Positions 4,706 through 6,024 of a DNA stretch of 6,024 bases are shown here, one piece after another. Position numbers and translations under genes: made by a program. The notes below the pieces were generated by a model that made no database searches, had not been told where the DNA came from, and saw nothing but the letters and a program-made list of their open reading frames with translations. This stretch comes from CAYWRO01 sp964460345. Its GTDB lineage: Bacteria; Planctomycetota; Phycisphaerae; Phycisphaerales; UBA1924. The stretch covers positions 1-6,024 of the forward strand of contig CAYWRO010000130.1 of the NCBI GenBank assembly GCA_964460345.1. The letters are read 5' to 3'. Each line of letters opens with the position of its first letter. Position 1 is the first letter of the stretch.

Positions 4706-4834
4706 CCAAAACACAATTTCGAGTCGCCCGGCCGCCCCGATCACAGCGAAACGCGCGGCGAGCCGCCCGAGGTCCGAGGCGAGCCCGCGCGGCAGCGGAG
4801 GGGCCCGGCAGTGCGGGGCGGGCGGGCGACGTCA
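4706..4834. repeat. Dispersed repeat, copy 4 (full length, 129 bp)
   Basis: It runs from CCAAAACACAATTTCG to GGCGACGTCA and is the same length as copy 3. It lies upstream of gene D. No minus-strand reading frame ends convincingly at its GACGTCA end: the frame before that TGA has another stop only a few codons upstream. About 40 bp beyond it the REP units begin. Confidence 0.85.
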
Positions 4835-4875
4835 GGGCTCCGTGTGCGTTCCTCACTTCGCCCGAGCGGCGCCTC

Positions 4876-5000
4876 TTCGCCCCGGAGGGGCGCAGGCGAG
4901 TAGCCACGGGCGCGGCCGCGACAGCGGCCCGCCCGTGGACAGCGCCTCCCTGGAACAGAACCGCCCCGGCAGGGGCGGGGGCGACACCGATCGCGTGTTC
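4876..5000 (+). repeat. REP-type unit L1 (plus orientation)
   Basis: Three hairpins in order. First, GCCCC-GGA-GGGGC (about 4879-4891). Second, the core: GTAG (4900-4903) followed by stem CCACGGGCG (4904-4912) and CGCCCGTGG (4930-4938). Third, CCGCCCC-GGCA-GGGGCGG (4961-4978). The core loop differs from that of the other two units and itself pairs (GGCCGC with GCGGCC around GACA), so the whole core can form one long stem. GTAG before a palindrome is the classical foot of REP elements recognised by REP-associated transposases. Confidence 0.75.
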
Positions 5001-5015
5001 CTACTTCTTACGACG

Positions 5016-5135
5016 GACACGTTCACACGCCGCCCCCGCCCCTCCGGGGCGGCATCCCCACTACGCCGCTTTCCACGGGCGGCTCGCGTTCGCTCGCTCG
5101 CCCGTGGCTACTCGCCTGCGCCCCTCCGGGGCGGG
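5016..5135 (-). repeat. REP-type unit L2 (minus orientation)
   Basis: An inverted copy of unit R. Plus-strand order: outer sequence TCACACGCCGCCCCCGCC, hairpin CCGCCCC-TCC-GGGGCGG (5036-5052), spacer, core stem CCACGGGCG (5073-5081) with CGCCCGTGG (5099-5107), CTAC (5108-5111, GTAG on the minus strand), then CGCCCCTCCGGGGCG. The loop AGCGAGCGAACGCGAGC differs from that of unit R in one base. Confidence 0.8.
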
Positions 5136-5224
5136 GACGCGCCGCTCCGGGGCGATGAAGGATTCCGCTGTCAAAGATCCGAGCCGCTCCAGGGCAACGA
5201 AGGACTTCGCCGAGGGAGACGTGC
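5120..5224 (+). repeat. Degenerate 21-bp array, left of the transposase
   Basis: Five 21-bp steps can be laid out. Steps 2 (5141-5161) and 4 (5183-5203) match at 18 of 21 positions (GCCGCTCC(G/A)GGGC(G/A)A and so on). Read as protein, the period gives heptads of the type xPLRGxx. The mirror-image array on the right of the transposase gives the same heptad on the minus strand, so both arrays start at the REP hairpin and run towards the gene. No sign that they are translated. Confidence 0.5.
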
Positions 5225-5262
5225 ACGCCTCTGCGCCTTCGTGTATCCTGCGCGAAAAGCAA

Positions 5263-5268
5263 GGGGAG
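5263..5268 (+). promoter_or_regulatory. Ribosome binding site of the transposase gene
   Basis: GGGGAG within AAGGGGAG, 4 nt before ATG 5273. A TATCCT at 5244-5249 is a possible -10 box, without a clear -35. Confidence 0.55.
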
Positions 5269-5272
5269 ACCG

Positions 5273-5725
5273 ATGCCCGGCACCTACTCCAACATTCTTC
5301 TGCACATCGTCTTCTCGACGAAGCATCGCGACCCGTTCATTGACGGCGACCTCGAGCCGCGCCTGCAGGAGTACATCGGCGGCCTCATCCGCGGCGAGAA
5401 GGGAGTTTTGTACGAGATCGGGGGCATGCCCGACCACGTGCACCTGCTGATCCGCTGGCGTCCGGATCAATCGATCTCTGATCTCATGCGCCGGCTCAAA
5501 GGCAACTCATCGAAGTGGGTGCACGAGACCTTTCCCGACCGCCGCGCGTTCTGCTGGCAGGAGGGGTACAGCGTCTTCACCGTAAGCCAGAAGCTCGCGG
5601 AGGCGGCGTCGAGTTACATTCGCGCTCAGAAGGAACATCATAAGACGGTGTCGTTCGCGGAGGAACTGCTCAAGCTCCTGCGCGGCAACAACGTGGAGTT
5701 CGATGAGCGGTACGTGTTTGACTGA
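5273..5725 (+). CDS. IS200-like / REP-associated tyrosine transposase (Y1 HUH family)
   Basis: 150 residues, the usual length of an IS200-type TnpA. The N-terminus YSNILLHIVFSTKHR is the typical first strand of the family. The HUH motif is H55-V56-H57 (in MPDHVHLLI), which holds the divalent metal. The catalytic tyrosine is most likely Y115 in SSYIRAQKEHHK, where Y, Q119 and the HH pair follow the family pattern. In this family the enzyme nicks single-stranded DNA at hairpin-marked sites through a 5'-phosphotyrosine link. All key residues are present, so it may be active. No tnpB or IS605 partner is visible. Inverted REP units with a GTAG foot on both sides suggest the REP-associated (RAYT) type rather than a free IS200; the two cannot be separated from the protein alone by eye. 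Start chosen by the AAGGGGAG 4 nt upstream. Confidence 0.88.
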   Translation: MPGTYSNILLHIVFSTKHRDPFIDGDLEPRLQEYIGGLIRGEKGVLYEIGGMPDHVHLLIRWRPDQSISDLMRRLKGNSSKWVHETFPDRRAFCWQEGYSVFTVSQKLAEAASSYIRAQKEHHKTVSFAEELLKLLRGNNVEFDERYVFD

Positions 5726-5789
5726 ATGGCGCGAGTTGCGTGGCGGGGTGGACGTCTGTTAAATGGATGCGTGTCCTTCCTGTTCCGGA

Positions 5790-5915
5790 GGGGCGTGCTC
5801 CGACGGCGAAGGGGCACGCGCCGACGGCGAAGGGGCACGCTCCGACGGCGATGGGGCACGCGCCGGCTCCGGAGGGGGCTGCTCCGGCCCCGGAGCGCCT
5901 TCTCCTGGCCCCGGA
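5790..5915 (-). repeat. 21-bp tandem array, right of the transposase, six units
   Basis: Six consecutive 21-bp units of the type GGGGCACGC(G/T)CCGACGGCGA. Units 2 and 3 (5811-5852) differ by only 2 of 21 bases; the last three drift towards CCGG-rich hairpin sequence and merge into REP unit R. The 21-bp period keeps the frame open on both strands, which creates spurious heptad proteins (for example KGHAPTA on the plus strand). It is the mirror counterpart of the array at 5120-5224. Confidence 0.75.
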
Positions 5916-6024
5916 GGGGCCCGGGCGAGTAGCCACGGGCGAGCGAGCGAATGCGAGCCGCCCGTGGACAGCGGCGCAATAAGGAAGCCGCCCCGGAGGG
6001 GCGGGGGCGGCGTGTGACCACGTC
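5907..6024 (+). repeat. REP-type unit R (plus orientation), runs to the window edge
   Basis: It contains GCCCC-GGA-GGGGC, then GTAG (5929-5932), core stem CCACGGGCG (5933-5941) with CGCCCGTGG (5959-5967), a spacer, hairpin CCGCCCC-GGA-GGGGCGG (5988-6004) and the end GGGGGCGGCGTGTGA. It is a near-perfect inverted copy of unit L2. The last about 7 bases no longer match, so the unit probably ends near 6017. Confidence 0.8.

Larger units (their letters stand above)
4876..6024. mobile_element. REPtron: IS200-like/RAYT transposase gene within inverted REP-type units
   Basis: The transposase at 5273-5725 lies between unit L2 (minus orientation, 5016-5135) and unit R (plus orientation, 5907-6024), which are near-identical inverted copies over about 110 bp. 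A third unit, L1, faces L2 on the outer left side. Inside each flank lies a 21-bp degenerate array, also in mirror orientation. A classical IS200 has a short subterminal hairpin at each end and no inverted copies, so the layout fits a REP-associated transposase locus better. The outer right limit may lie beyond the window. Confidence 0.68.

Noticed and set aside
1031..4834. Integron with attC sites between cassettes
   Set aside because: The repeat length, folding and gene-by-gene spacing look similar, but the ends lack the GTTRRRY and RYYYAAC core sites, genes lie on both strands, and no tyrosine integrase or attI is in the window.
4302..4907. Minus-strand frame of 201 codons across repeat copy 4 and gene D
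   Set aside because: It is out of frame with gene D, crosses the dispersed repeat and a REP unit, and has low-complexity Arg/Ala/Gly composition.
5790..5915. CRISPR array
   Set aside because: Units abut with a 21-bp period and have no unique spacers; no cas genes are present.
5740..5982. 80-codon plus-strand frame with heptads such as KGHAPTA, and its minus-strand counterparts
   Set aside because: The openness is explained by a 21-bp tandem repeat that cannot contain stops in several frames; it also runs into a REP unit.
1..6024. tRNA or rRNA genes
   Set aside because: I saw no cloverleaf with a T-loop GTTCRANYC and no rRNA-like conserved blocks on either strand; a tRNA scan would settle this.

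Overview
The window is GC-rich DNA (roughly two thirds or more G+C) packed with dispersed repeats between small genes. Four complete or partial genes end in, or belong with, a C-terminal zinc ribbon of the form CxxCGYDLxxL...CPECG. From memory, that module on small membrane proteins is very common in Planctomycetota, especially Phycisphaerae-like lineages, so a planctomycete is the most likely source. This is inference from protein style and not from a marker gene.

Layout from left to right. (1) 1-139, minus strand: N-terminus of a zinc-ribbon-type membrane protein that runs off the left edge. (2) 338-1009, plus strand: a HEPN-domain protein with an Rx4H motif, a candidate RNase. (3) 1094-1714, minus strand: zinc-ribbon membrane protein A. 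(4) 1964-2572, plus strand: zinc-ribbon membrane protein B, divergent from A. The gap between A and B holds a pair of facing REP-like hairpins inserted against a truncated dispersed repeat. (5) 2882-3217, plus strand: a 111-residue protein I do not recognise. (6) 3236-3835, minus strand: zinc-ribbon membrane protein C, a close paralogue of A and of the left-edge gene. (7) 4013-4636, minus strand: zinc-ribbon protein D with four predicted membrane segments. (8) 4876-6024: an IS200-like/RAYT tyrosine transposase (5273-5725) between inverted REP-type units whose hairpins carry a GTAG foot, plus 21-bp degenerate arrays. This arrangement fits a REPtron.

Two layers of repeats structure the window. 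A dispersed element of up to 129 bp occurs five times in the same orientation, always ending in GACGTCA. In two copies that end contains the stop codon of a minus-strand zinc-ribbon gene. Separately, REP-like palindromes of two different sequence types occur, one type beside the transposase and one type between genes A and B.

The close paralogues (left-edge gene, A and C) share a nearly identical N-terminal membrane segment, and A and C also share the second membrane segment and zinc ribbon. The stretch between these is almost unrelated. All three also have a TA(C/G)ACT hexamer exactly 8 nt before the start codon. The picture is an accessory, repeat-driven region in which a small membrane zinc-ribbon family has expanded and diversified. 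No pathway can be assigned, and the genes do not form one operon.
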